Positions 31,701 through 38,990 of a DNA stretch of 64,000 nucleotides are shown here, in pieces. Under the pieces are notes generated by a model that saw only the letters and a list, made by a program, of their open reading frames with translations, had not been told where the DNA came from and did no database searches. The translations under genes were made by a program, and so were the position numbers. Numbering within the stretch: the stretch's first letter is position 1; every line of letters starts with the position of its first letter. The stretch covers positions 11,471,248 through 11,535,247 of the forward strand of contig CM068551.1 in NCBI GenBank assembly GCA_035048495.1, written 5' to 3'. This stretch comes from Euptelea pleiosperma (lineage: Eukaryota > Streptophyta > Magnoliopsida > Ranunculales > Eupteleaceae).

Positions 31701-32973
31701 GGTTTGAAGCACGCGCCTGGAGCCTGAGGCGCGTCTTGACTACAGAGCAACATTGCTTATCAAGAAAAAGGAGAGAAGGTTTCTGGGATGTCAGTGCATG
31801 TTTATACCCTGTTACGTCAGGGTTTCTGTCCACGTGGAACCTTTTTTATTATTATTATAAGTTTTCCATGTGGATCCTTGATGAGGCAAATACAGACTGT
31901 CCATCTGATAGAAGACCATCTGGAGTGGCCAATTAAAAAGCACCTTTATCCATGTCACACTGATACCCTAAAATGTATTCAACTTTTCCACTCCTCTAAA
32001 TGAAAGCCCTTGAATTTTTTTAATCTTCTTTTTTAGTGAAGGAAAACATGCCATGTAAGGGGGAGAAAATTTTTGAAGCAGTGGATTTTTGAAGCAGCTA
32101 AGCAGTGGCCAATCAAATGGCACCACAATCCGCTGTTCAGAAGCATTTCTGGGTTTTGTCCGAAAGCATCAATGGATTGTGGCGCCCCGCCATTTGATTG
32201 GCCACTGCTTCGCTGCTTCAAAAATCCACTGCCTCAAAATTGTTCTCAGTAAGGGGATGGGAATTCTGCTGAAACTTGCCACAGGGATACCAGTGAGGTG
32301 GTCCAACAGGTGGACCCCGAATTTGGTCATGCCACCTCAGCATGTGTAAAACCCTGTCTTCGCAGGTAATGAAGTCTGTTGTGTCAAGCCAGACTACCCA
32401 TCCTTTCCATTCAACTTCAACGATGCATGTCAAAAAATTTCTAGAATGCCTAATCAACATTTTGTATCAGTTTGCAGTTACATTTAACATATTTTAGAGG
32501 AAATTTACAAATCAATGAAGGTTTGTCAATCCATGCAAGAGATGAAACAGAAATTGATAGAAATCGATCACAAAAAGAACTCAATCTCATGTAGCAATAA
32601 AAAAAAAGGGGGGCAAAAGAAACAGTGATAAATATACCTTCACACCGATCTGTAGCTCGGTAACATCACCCGATTTCTTAGCAATAGCTGAAAATATAAA
32701 AACAACAACAATTACAATTAGAACAATCGCATCCGTTAATGGTGGTCGACATCGTTTGGATGTTCGAAGAGCATCCAACGGAAACGAATTCCTCAAGACA
32801 CCATCATTTTCAAGTCGAAAATCTCTGAAACTCATTAGATCGGTAAGATGAGAAGAGCTTAGATCGGTAAATTTAGAGGAAACAGAAAGTAGGAAATTAC
32901 CTAACGACGACAGAACCAAAATAGTTAGAATTGATGCGGCCATCGCTAAACACCAGAATTTCATCTTCCCCAT
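17236..32973 (-). CDS. FKBP15: FKBP15-type ER peptidyl-prolyl cis-trans isomerase, six exons
   Basis: Exons, 5' to 3' on the minus strand: 32973-32901, 32687-32638, 27237-27175, 20323-20233, 17900-17796 and 17330-17236. All introns are GT-AG, phases agree, and the total is 477 nt (158 aa plus stop), the normal size for the family. Residues 1-26 are a signal peptide (hydrophobic [15 protein letters not shown]). The mature start [14 protein letters not shown] and the FKBP domain are classic. By FKBP12 numbering, Tyr26, Phe36, Asp37, Arg42, Val55-Ile56, Trp59, Tyr82 and Phe99 are conserved; Phe46 is Ile and Glu54 is Gln. The protein should catalyse proline isomerisation in the ER lumen. The last four residues, DSEL, are a weak variant of K/HDEL. 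Introns 2, 3 and 4 (5.4, 6.9 and 2.3 kb) are inflated by transposons. An in-frame ATG at 33015 is rejected because it lies close to the predicted transcription start. Confidence 0.93.
17331..17795 (-). other. FKBP15 intron 5
   Basis: 465 bp, GT-AG. AT-rich with poly-T runs (17616-17638) and an imperfect internal repeat of AAAGCTCCATGTT / GAAGCTCCAAGTT followed by ACCAATGATCTA / TTCAATGGTCTA. No gene or element recognised. Confidence 0.7.
17796..17900 (-). CDS. FKBP15: FKBP15 exon 5
   Basis: Encodes [20 protein letters not shown] and [16 protein letters not shown], with the Trp59 and Tyr82 equivalents of the active-site pocket. Acceptor TTTGCAG, donor GTAACT. Confidence 0.95.
18484..18651 (+). 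CDS. Candidate captured exon fragment, Ser-rich N-terminus, 55 aa
   Basis: ATG in good context (AAACCATGG) opens [20 protein letters not shown], then [18 protein letters not shown], ending at TAA. It is preceded by about 100 bp that reads like a normal plant 5' UTR. The composition (Ser-rich N-terminus) resembles the first exon of a cellular gene rather than a transposon protein, and it is antisense to FKBP15 within intron 4. The flanks have loosely matching ends (TAGCTAAAACATCTCC near 18330 and GGAGATGTTTAGGAGG near 18953), suggesting a DNA element that captured it. I do not recognise the parent gene. Confidence 0.35.
   Translation: MEAGLAAASSSSASSKPSSSSSSSMKISSPNDLPVTTLTNNGSRQPLTPPLARKC
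19270..19860. mobile_element. Retroelement fragment (family R)
   Basis: Contains TTCGCACCAAGAGAG, GGTGTAGCGGCGGCCATCATGG and GCATCAAACCCTCTGGTTGAAAAG, blocks that recur at 28790-29115 and 41560-42020. On the minus strand 19600-19650 reads [18 protein letters not shown]. Repetition at three loci and LTR-like composition suggest a fragment of an LTR retrotransposon; no end duplication was found. Confidence 0.5.
20233..20323 (-). CDS. FKBP15: FKBP15 exon 4
   Basis: Encodes [16 protein letters not shown] and [14 protein letters not shown], including the Phe36-Asp37 and Arg42 equivalents. Acceptor CATGACAG, donor GTATGC. Confidence 0.95.
20850..21372 (+). pseudogene. LINE ORF2 C-terminal half, left part
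   Basis: Reads [20 protein letters not shown] and then VRSFYKGLN and [14 protein letters not shown], the post-RT region and start of the zf-RVT zinc domain of plant L1 elements. It contains stops (for example near 21080 and 21180). The frame stops at IDYSS, exactly at the hAT target site, and continues at 25202 with [18 protein letters not shown]. Confidence 0.88.
21390..21480. repeat. Subterminal GAGGC palindromes, left end
   Basis: GAGGCG, GGCGAGGCGTAGCCTCGAGGC, GAGGCGTAAGCCTC and TTTAAGCCTCAG occur within 90 bp of the terminal repeat. They mirror the denser right-end cluster. Confidence 0.8.
21815..24576 (-). CDS. hAT transposase, four exons, fully open (829 aa)
   Basis: Exons 24576-22779, 22693-22575, 22486-22069 and 21969-21815 join in frame through GT-AG introns with no stop. 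The N-terminus has a BED-like finger in which the first Cys of CxxC is replaced by Phe ([13 protein letters not shown]); the second Cys and both His remain. The core has [10 protein letters not shown] (first Asp), IVTDNAS (second Asp), [12 protein letters not shown] and [12 protein letters not shown] (catalytic Glu in the hATC dimerisation region). The C-terminus has an acidic region, an RGRGRGRG run and a second acidic end (DDDDIGDEE). The start is the ATG at 24576; an upstream TTG is not needed. Probable role: DNA transposition in the nucleus. Whether it is active depends on whether the damaged finger still binds DNA. Confidence 0.92.
25015..25195. repeat. Subterminal CCTCGAGGC palindrome cluster, right end
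   Basis: At least seven palindromic units in 180 bp, among them CTCGAGGCTATAGCCTCGAG twice, GAGGCTTAAGCCTC twice and tandem GCCTCGAGGCGC. Such a block can fold extensively and is the likely transposase binding region (inference). Confidence 0.85.
25202..25600 (+). pseudogene. LINE ORF2 zf-RVT end, right part
   Basis: After the hAT duplication the frame continues [20 protein letters not shown] (zf-RVT Cys/His ligands) and then [26 protein letters not shown] and [13 protein letters not shown] before TGA near 25590. It joins the piece at 20850-21372. Confidence 0.88.
26253..26665 (-). pseudogene. 5'-truncated LINE 3' end with poly(A)
   Basis: The minus-strand frame reads [38 protein letters not shown] and [13 protein letters not shown], the same C-terminal domain as the LINE above. 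Its 3' end runs into a 19-bp poly-T on the plus strand (26253-26271), the reverse-transcribed tail. 5' truncation is usual for L1. Confidence 0.88.
27175..27237 (-). CDS. FKBP15: FKBP15 exon 3
   Basis: 21 codons, [20 protein letters not shown] plus R, with the Tyr26 equivalent. Acceptor TTATTGCAG, donor GTAAGT. Confidence 0.95.
28110..28212 (+). pseudogene. Possible retrotransposon aspartic protease scrap
   Basis: The frame reads [20 protein letters not shown] and then IYGKSQTLL before a stop. DSG with hydrophobic lead-in is a retropepsin-like signature. The fragment is too short to assign to a family. Confidence 0.35.
28679..28732. repeat. (AT)n(AG)n microsatellite
   Basis: About 13 AT dinucleotides followed by about 13 AG dinucleotides. 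Confidence 0.95.
28790..29115. repeat. Retroelement family R fragment with TTTACTATAAATAGTAAA repeats
   Basis: Contains three near-palindromic TTTACTATAAATAGTAA units between 28990 and 29072 and ends at GGGGTAGCGGCGGACCATTG...GCTCCCGCATCA, as in 19560-19610 and 41930-41990. Confidence 0.6.
29684..30150 (+). pseudogene. LINE RT remnant present as two tandem copies
   Basis: Two units of about 238 bp (29684-29921 and 29922-30150) both run through GATATTA...CCTATCAG, AATTTTGGCCAATAAGATTAAG and GGCCTCTTCT...ATACTGGTCC. Translated, the second begins DIRPISLIG, the hallmark opening of LINE reverse transcriptase, then a degraded NKIKKVM-like piece. Both are badly decayed. Confidence 0.7.
30575..30972 (-). 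other. Unidentified open segment
   Basis: A minus-strand frame of about 130 codons from near 30970 down to 30575 includes [15 protein letters not shown], [15 protein letters not shown] and [17 protein letters not shown] do not recognise it. It could be a degraded cellular or transposon protein; the adjacent hAT derivative cuts its start. Confidence 0.3.
30973..31747. mobile_element. hAT deletion derivative, sister of the element at 4828-5866
   Basis: The left end CAAGGTAGTTAAAGACGC and right end GCGTCTTGACTACAGAG match the two ends of the 4828-5866 element in swapped order. Flanking 8-mers CAACATAC and CAACATTG agree at six of eight positions. GCGC-rich subterminal motifs are present at both ends. 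Unlike its sister it keeps a piece of transposase (31339-31640). Confidence 0.8.
31339..31640 (-). pseudogene. C-terminal remnant of a hAT transposase
   Basis: The frame reads [20 protein letters not shown], then [13 protein letters not shown] and [13 protein letters not shown], ending [13 protein letters not shown]. It aligns by eye with the C-terminus of the transposase at 10380-13716 (YNMRLRVRNL ... DLDYIFENSDVLDEWL ... DDLSWLDEG). This identifies the source of the element as a BED-hAT transposon. The catalytic core is deleted. Confidence 0.75.
32071..32240. mobile_element. Fold-back MITE
   Basis: Two arms of about 55 bp, starting TTTTGAAGCAGTGGATTTTT and ending AAAAATCCACTGCCTCAAAA, are inverted copies including GCAGTGGCCAATCAAATGGC / GCCATTTGATTGGCCACTGC. 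A 50-bp spacer lies between them. No target duplication was identified. Confidence 0.8.
32638..32687 (-). CDS. FKBP15: FKBP15 exon 2
   Basis: Encodes [16 protein letters not shown], the end of the signal peptide and the mature N-terminus. Acceptor ATTTTCAG, donor GTATAT. Confidence 0.95.
32901..32973 (-). CDS. FKBP15: FKBP15 exon 1 (coding part)
   Basis: Encodes [20 protein letters not shown] and LSSL, a signal peptide with n-region Lys residues and a hydrophobic core. Ends in phase 1 with donor GTAATT. Intron 1 is only 213 bp. Confidence 0.93.
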
Positions 32974-33035
32974 ATCGCTCTCTCTGTCTCTCCAAGATGA
33001 TACCAAGGAAAACATGCGATGCGCAGTGGTGTAAT

Positions 33036-33046
33036 GAATATATAGT
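33036..33046 (-). promoter_or_regulatory. Putative TATA box of FKBP15
   Basis: The minus strand reads ACTATATATTC about 65 bp before the chosen ATG, which would place transcription start near 33010. This supports the ATG at 32973 over the one at 33015. Confidence 0.5.
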
Positions 33047-33049
33047 CTT

Positions 33050-34150
33050 ACACTCTGATAGACGGTACTGACTATCTACCAAAACCCTAGTCAAAAGTCA
33101 TCAAATTTGCAATCATGCAATCTACACCAATTTTGGATACCCCGTCGTGTGTTCTTATCGACCCCCTTTCTCTTAATTACCCTCACCAATTTAGGAAAAT
33201 CTTTAATTGCCCCGTTGGCCTGTTCCGTGTCCCGTCGAAATCTCTTATCACCCCTCCCCCCAAGTGAAACAAGAAAGTAATTGTAGTGGTTTTACCCTTT
33301 CTCACTTGGTGAAGTGAAAACTTAACTTCCTTCGTCGTCGAAGACAAGCGTGTCTGCGTTTGTGCCTCCTGTATCTCTGTTATCGCCATTAACGTTACAT
33401 AAGCTTTTTGCATCCCGGTGGAAAAAAGCTTCGACAAGCCGGAGAGTGGAGGCACCTCTCGTTCCGCAGGTACTCATCGTTGTTCGGACCGATAAGTCCG
33501 AACAATGCTTTACTATTCAGATTGTTAAGTCCGAACAATGAATGATTGTCTGGACTTAGCGGTCCGAACAATCAATTCAAAGACCATGACTGAGACTGCA
33601 CAAGAAAAAAAAAACCCAATGTATCGTTCTAGCGAGATTACTAGAAATTCTTCTTAGAATGGTTTCAAAAATGCAGTTAGAATGATTTTGTCGATTAAAA
33701 ACACTTGAATTCAAATACATACATCCATTGATTCCTCCATTGATTGCTTTACTCAAAAGTTCCCAAATGAAAGTTGTAGAAGATGTAAAATACAACCTTA
33801 GAATCGTTTAGGTATTCTCCCTTTGCTTTTTCAATAGCCTCCCTTTGAAATAATATCCCTTGCTCTCTTATGTACTCTAACGATTTGAATTTTAGAGGGG
33901 ATGAGTAAAAATAGAAATGGGTTAATTAGAGAAACAAAGGGGGTAAAGTTGGTATTTTATATATCTTGTGGGGGGGAAGATAAGAGAAAACACATGGGAT
34001 ATAGAAGTCATTTTAATTATAGTTTAAGTGGGGGATAAAAAGAGAAATTGACGGGTATCCAAAGTCCGTCCTTTCTTTTTTGGATCGTACTACAAACACT
34101 TCGACGAGAGAGGGAGATGTGCGCTCGAGTCGTGGACCATTGGATTCAAG
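33050..34150. other. FKBP15 upstream region
   Basis: No transposase or gene recognised. 33180-33480 holds an exon-like plus-strand open stretch without an ATG. A cluster of GTCCGAACAA inverted repeats is at 33480-33571. 33580-34150 is unremarkable. Confidence 0.5.
33480..33571. repeat. Cluster of GTCCGAACAA inverted repeats
   Basis: TTGTTCGGAC (33480-33489) pairs with GTCCGAACAA (33496-33505) over a 6-base loop; further GTCCGAACAA copies are at 33529-33538 and 33562-33571. Confidence 0.85.
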
Positions 34151-34159
34151 AAATTTATG

Positions 34160-34925
34160 GTCCACGTGGCAATTGTTCTTTTACAACCTTAAATATCTGT
34201 AGAAATAAAAATGTAACCATGTAGTACAGTAAAACTTTGATGACAGCGTGCAATATGATCCACATGGCACAATCTTAGAAGACTAACCGTATGGATATTT
34301 GGCCAATCCCTAGGTGGACTTACAAACCAAAAATCAGCTCGATTAGTGATTTCTATGCATTGGATTGGAATTATTTTCATGGGTTGTTTTTAACCGTGGG
34401 AATTTGAGCATATTGACCATTATTTGGGGCAAGGTTTAAAGGAGGCCGTTTTAACGGTTTAATGGACTGGGGGCATTACTGTTAAAATGGATTGAAACGG
34501 CCAGGGGCAAAATGGGAAAAAATTGAAAAAATGGAATTTAACAGATTTTAACGGATTTAACGACCTTTTTTCACAATTTTTTTTAGAATTTAACGGCTGT
34601 TAAAACGATTTTAACGGCCGTTAAAACAAAAAAAAAATGGTCGTTAAATTAAAAGCGTCAAAACGTGTTTAAATGATTTTAACGGAAACGAGCTTGGGGC
34701 GTTACCGTTTAAACGGCCATTAAAACTGTTTAGACGGTCTTTTAAAACCATGATTTGAGGTGCAAAGATCCAAAGGTTTTGAAATCACTAATCAAGCTGA
34801 TTTTTGGTTTGTAGGTCCACCTAGGGATTGGAAACACATCCATACGTTCAGAGTCCTCTAAGAATGTGCCACGTGGCTCATATTGCGTGCTGTCTTTGGC
34901 CTCGATGACAGTGCCTGTTATCAAA
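34160..34925. mobile_element. Inverted-repeat family A element split by a hAT insertion
   Basis: Left arm GTATGGATATTTGGCCAATC and CCCTAGGTGGACTTAC; right arm GTAGGTCCACCTAGGGATTG and CATCCATACGTTC. The central text ...ATTTGGGG / ATTTGAGGTGCAAAGATCC is interrupted at 34430-34752. Confidence 0.72.
34430..34752. mobile_element. Non-autonomous hAT element, 323 bp, with GTTTTAACGGCC repeats
   Basis: Ends CAAGGTTTAAAGGAGGCC and GACGGTCTTTTAAAACCATG, flanked by ATTTGGGG (34422-34429) and ATTTGAGG (34753-34760), seven of eight identical. The interior is dense in TTTTAACGG and CCGTTAAAAC, including the palindrome GTTTTAACGGCCGTTAAAAC. The TIR resembles that of the 21373-25201 transposon. No coding capacity. 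Confidence 0.8.
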
Positions 34926-34974
34926 GTTTTACCCCCGCTGCCCTCTAGGCCCACAAACACTGTAATAATAAAAT

Positions 34975-35150
34975 TGATTGGTAATCTCTAGCCATTAGAT
35001 TTTAGCACTTTTTAAGGCATGCTTCTAGCCGTCTGATTCAACCACTTTTCTGGTACTAAATCCAACGGCTAGAAATCGTCAAACAAGTTGATTTTTGGTA
35101 TGAAAATCTACCAAGGGGTGGGCTAAACGTCAATGCCGGCAGAGTTGAGT
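34975..35150. repeat. Diverged family A copy
   Basis: TAATCTCTAGCC...GGCTAGAAATCGTC...GTTGATTTTTGGTATG and ACCAAGGGGTGGGCTAAACG retain the inverted family layout. Confidence 0.45.
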
Positions 35151-35229
35151 AACGAAATCGCTGTTAGGTCTACCTTGTTACATCACGTCCTTAACTGTAT
35201 TACCCCTCTTGCAACAAATCCGAACTTGC

Positions 35230-35345
35230 TTTGCCCTCGTCCTCTCTCTTTCTCTCTCCCAAACTCTTGATTTTCTCTTCAATCCTCTCTCTTTCTCTCT
35301 CCAAAACTCTTGATTTTCTCTTCCAAAAACTCTTCGATTTTAGTT
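35230..35345. repeat. CT-rich tandem duplication
   Basis: CCTCTCTCTTTCTCTCTCC followed by AAACTCTTGATTTTCTCTTC occurs twice in a row. Confidence 0.8.
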
Positions 35346-35509
35346 CGATTATGTTTTCCCCTCATTTACAAGTTGTCTTTGTCACTTTTGAAATCGCCTT
35401 CATCAAGTCCAGAAACCCCTAATATCTTCATGCAATTTCGTCTTCTCTCCGGTTTCCTTGATAAGTTTTCTCTTGGCCAAATCTTGTAGTGCCCTTGTGG
35501 AATGCTAGA

Positions 35510-36202
35510 TGTTTGTAGGATTGGTTTCTAGGGTCTATTTGGTAACCATACGTGGATTTGGAAGAATTCCAGGATTTGGGTTTTATAGGAATTTGAATTC
35601 CAAGAATTGAAATTTCTTATGTTTGGTTGCCCCGTGGAATTTGCTTGGAAATCCCAATGAATTTCTAATTTTAGCTGTTTTGATATCTAATAGAATTGAA
35701 TTTTTTGGGCATAGACAAAACATATTATACATACTTTAACCTCAAACAGATAAAACCTAAAGACTTGTAATATTATATTTAAATGACCTAAATTTTTTTA
35801 ATTTTTATTAAATTCAATTATATCACATAAGCATAAAAAATACACGATGCCCACAGGTACGATATTGAATTAAAACATCATTATTCAACAATTACTAACT
35901 CATAAGTCTAACAACTCTTTAAAAATAAAACATAAATACTAACTTAAAGTCTAATTATGCAATCCAAGATGCATCATCATCCAATCCTTTTTCGCATCTT
36001 CTTGAAGCCCTACAAAAGGCATGCTCTTTATTCTTATCTGCTGCTAGCACATCAACAGCTCGAACATTAGAACCCGATCCATATCTGGGATCTTTGAGAC
36101 CTCTTGATATAGTCTCTTTACATCCATCGTAGGAAGTCGTGCGCGAGTGTCAACTTCTACCATAGACTTCAAGGTTTCAATCATCGTAGTGACAGCTGAG
36201 GT
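35510..36202 (-). mobile_element. Harbinger-like element fragment with Myb/SANT-type protein tail
   Basis: Left end GGGTCTATTTGGTAACC followed by GGAATTT/AATTCC-rich subterminal sequence. On the minus strand 35950-36200 encodes TMIETLKSMVEVDTRARLP and then VKRLYQEVSKIPDMDRVLMF and KKDWMMMHLG. This resembles the C-terminal motif of plant Myb/SANT-like (L10-interacting type) proteins that accompany PIF/Harbinger transposases. An LTR-like sequence starting at 36203 truncates it. The assignment is by motif resemblance. Confidence 0.5.
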
Positions 36203-37700
36203 GTCACGTCCCGAACCCGGGTATCCAAATACGACCCGAAAACCAATGGGTCGACCCATACCCGAACCCTTAGGTGATCTATGAATGTTCCATAGTCGTT
36301 CAATTAGATCGATTAGACTATTAAGCAGGTTCACTTGAAATCCACTAAGTCCGAAAGAATCTAAGTACATAAATAAACCTAGAATGATCATACGCGATTC
36401 AATTATCAGAGTTGAGTGAAATGCATTGATCGACTAAGTTATTGTATAACCTAAGTGATATTCATGATAAATCAAGTAGATTTAACCAAAAACTCCTAAG
36501 AAAGGTTTAGGGTAACCTATAAGGTCAAACTCGGTCTAGTATGAGTCAAACTAGTTGAACACAATTGCGAATAGTACCGCGTGTACAGTACTGTGAATAG
36601 TAACCTTCTTACACTACCAGTTCTCCCTACTACACTCTAAACCCTCCAAAAACCCTTACCATAACCCCCAAACACTCTCAGATCTCTACGATAATCATAA
36701 ATTAATATCGTTTCTTATATGGATGCAAGTATCTAAAGTATTGAGATTTTTTTTTAAGATGAGTTATAAGTGTTTTATCGTACTTGTTTTTATTATATTT
36801 AACTAATTTCTCAATTGTACTTGTTTTTATCATATCCTTAGAAATCAGTGTGCTTTATCATGCTTGTTTTATTATATTCGGCTAATTTCTCAGAGTTTAA
36901 CTTTTTTAGTACAAAAAATTATAAAAATTTGTGTTGTAGCTTATGAGTTTATGACTCAATATCTTAGTACTTGCTTAAAAAAAGAATCTCAATACTTTAG
37001 ATACTTGCGTCAATATGAGTGAAACGATATTAATCGTGCTTAGGATGCTTTAAATGATTATTTTTATGATATAATGAGTTATAAGTGTTATATAATGCTT
37101 GTTTTATCATACCCTTAAAATCAGTATTTTACCAATGTTTTTGCAAAAATTCTCCAAACTTCTCTAAATTGGCCAATTTTTACAATTTTTGTATTGAAAA
37201 ATGCTAAACTTTGAGAAATCAGTCGAATTACTTCAAATTAAGCAAATTAATTCGACAAATTTTTGTAATTTTTTTACTACATGTACACTTTAATTCGGTG
37301 ATTCAAAATTTGGTGAATTTTGATTGAATTTCGCCGAATTTTGAAACTATGGTTAAGATATGCCAGATTCCACCAAGTATATCAATTCATTCTTGATTTG
37401 CACCCTCATCATTTCCTCCACCCTTGAATTTTGTTTTTAATTACCAAAACAGTTTTGGTTCCAAGATCGGGTGAGGTGTCTTAGGACTTTGAATTTTGAA
37501 TTATGTATAAAAGCAACATGCTTGATTTTAGTAGACTCCCAAGGTTGGGCCACGATCTCTACTAAATTGATCATCCTAGAGCCACATAGTTTTTGAACGA
37601 CCTAGGAGGGTCTTAAGATTAGTAAAAGACAATAATCAAAATTGAAGGGTAAATGGGGTAGTGATCTTTATTGAATGTCGGTGATGAAACGGTCGAGCCT
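36203..37700. other. LTR-like start, then AT-rich sequence
   Basis: TGTCACGTCCCGAACCCGGG at 36203 closely resembles the Tekay LTR edge at 48095 (TGTCACGCCCCGAACCTGGG), so a related LTR probably begins here. Its other end was not found. 36600-37700 is AT-rich with repeated TTTTATCATGCTTGTTTTAT-like text and no gene. Confidence 0.45.
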
Positions 37701-37769
37701 TTCTTGGATGTCGGACTCTTTGGCCATTTTGTTCCTCCATGTGTGTTGAGGACCATTTGCTTCTTTGTC

Positions 37770-38990
37770 CATAAACCAATACTTATCCATATAATCCAAA
37801 TCCTTAACTGACTCATTATAGGCTTCTTTTCCTCCCCTTCACTCCTCCAAGCTTACCACGGTATTGAAATCTCGTATGGCAGCCCATACACCCCCCCTTC
37901 AATGGAGAATGCATCTAGCTCCTACCATGTTGGTTCCTTTCTTCCCTCCTTGGGCTGTCATACGTTGGTGAGAGGATTCTTTTTGAATTTTATGATTTCG
38001 TAGTAGTAATATAAGCATGAATAGCCCATCGGGACTTGGATGTCTCATGAACCTCCAGTGCATTACTATCCCACAACAACCATAGTAATAGATTCTGAAA
38101 AAGCAAGTCTGCTAATAATTTCCCTTGTCATGCTTATCAACAATTAATTATTGACCTAAATATGATTATGATGGACGGCTTGTGCATACGGATCATGTCT
38201 CTCTCAGTACTAACACTGGATGGGCACATCTCCTCACAACTAGACTATATATACTATTATCTTCATTGGTGTTGTGTTTGGTGGGACGTTATCTACGAAT
38301 CTTTTGTTGCAAAGTCCTCCATTTCTTACATGTTCTATTCTCATTGTTGTCAAAGGTTTGCTTTCTTGAGGGCTGTAGTAACCCTTTCTAATAAACCAAT
38401 AAATATTCATATAGTCCTAACAACTTGGATGACTCATTCATGGGTCTTTCTACTTCTCTCCTCCAAGCTTTCCACCTCATTGGAATCTCACATGGCAGCC
38501 CATTCACAACTCCCAATGGAGGAGATGACATCTAGCTCATGCCATTGTTGCTTCCTTTTTTCCCTCCTTGGACTGCCATACATTAGCAAGAGGATCCATT
38601 TTGAATTTACTGGTTTTGTGGTAGTAATTGGTACATAAATAGTCGTGGATGTCCCATGAACATATACTACATTACCATCCCACAACCACCACTTACCTCT
38701 GGGGGAAACAATGGCTAAATATTACTAGATCTTGAAAAGCCAAGTCTACTAATAATTTCCCTTGCATGCTTAGCAACAATTATTGTCCCAAATATAATCG
38801 TAAGGCCAGGTTTGTACATATAGATCATCTATCTCCCAATGGATGGACACTACTCTTCGTAGCTATTTTATATATTGGTTCTGTGTTTGGTGAGACGTTA
38901 GCTAGAAAGCTTTTGTTGCAAATCCCTCCATTTCTAACATTCCATTCTCATCGTTAGAAGTTTGCTCTCTTGAGGTTGTAGTTGATCTGA
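37770..38990. repeat. Tandem duplication with a 621-bp period
   Basis: ATAAACCAAT begins both units (37770 and 38391). Both then share GACTCATT, CTCCTCCAAGCTT, CATGGCAGCCCAT, CTAATAATTTCCCTTG and TTTGTTGCAAA...CCTCCATTTCT. The units differ at many positions, so the duplication is old. No protein recognised. Confidence 0.82.

Larger units (their letters stand above)
27238..32637 (-). other. FKBP15 intron 2, 5.4 kb, transposon-rich
   Basis: 27238-28110 shows no confident element. It then holds a short retroviral-type protease motif (28110-28212), an AT/AG microsatellite (28679-28732), retroelement family R (28790-29115), duplicated LINE RT remnants (29684-30150), an unidentified open segment (30575-31003), a hAT derivative (30973-31747) and a fold-back element (32071-32240). 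31748-32070 and 32241-32637 show no gene. Confidence 0.75.

Noticed and set aside
32974..33015. Upstream in-frame ATG of FKBP15 exon 1 (MFSLVSSWRDRESD extension)
   Set aside because: It lies at or before the transcription start predicted from the TATA motif at 33036-33046, and the extension would bury the signal peptide.
33350..33470. Exon-like plus-strand frame resembling a transit peptide (SAFVPPVSLLSPL)
   Set aside because: Starts with GTG, has no ATG, no continuing exon, and lies upstream of FKBP15 without supporting context.
36044..36391. 115-codon minus-strand frame as one gene
   Set aside because: Only the part left of 36203 resembles a protein; the rest translates LTR-like sequence.
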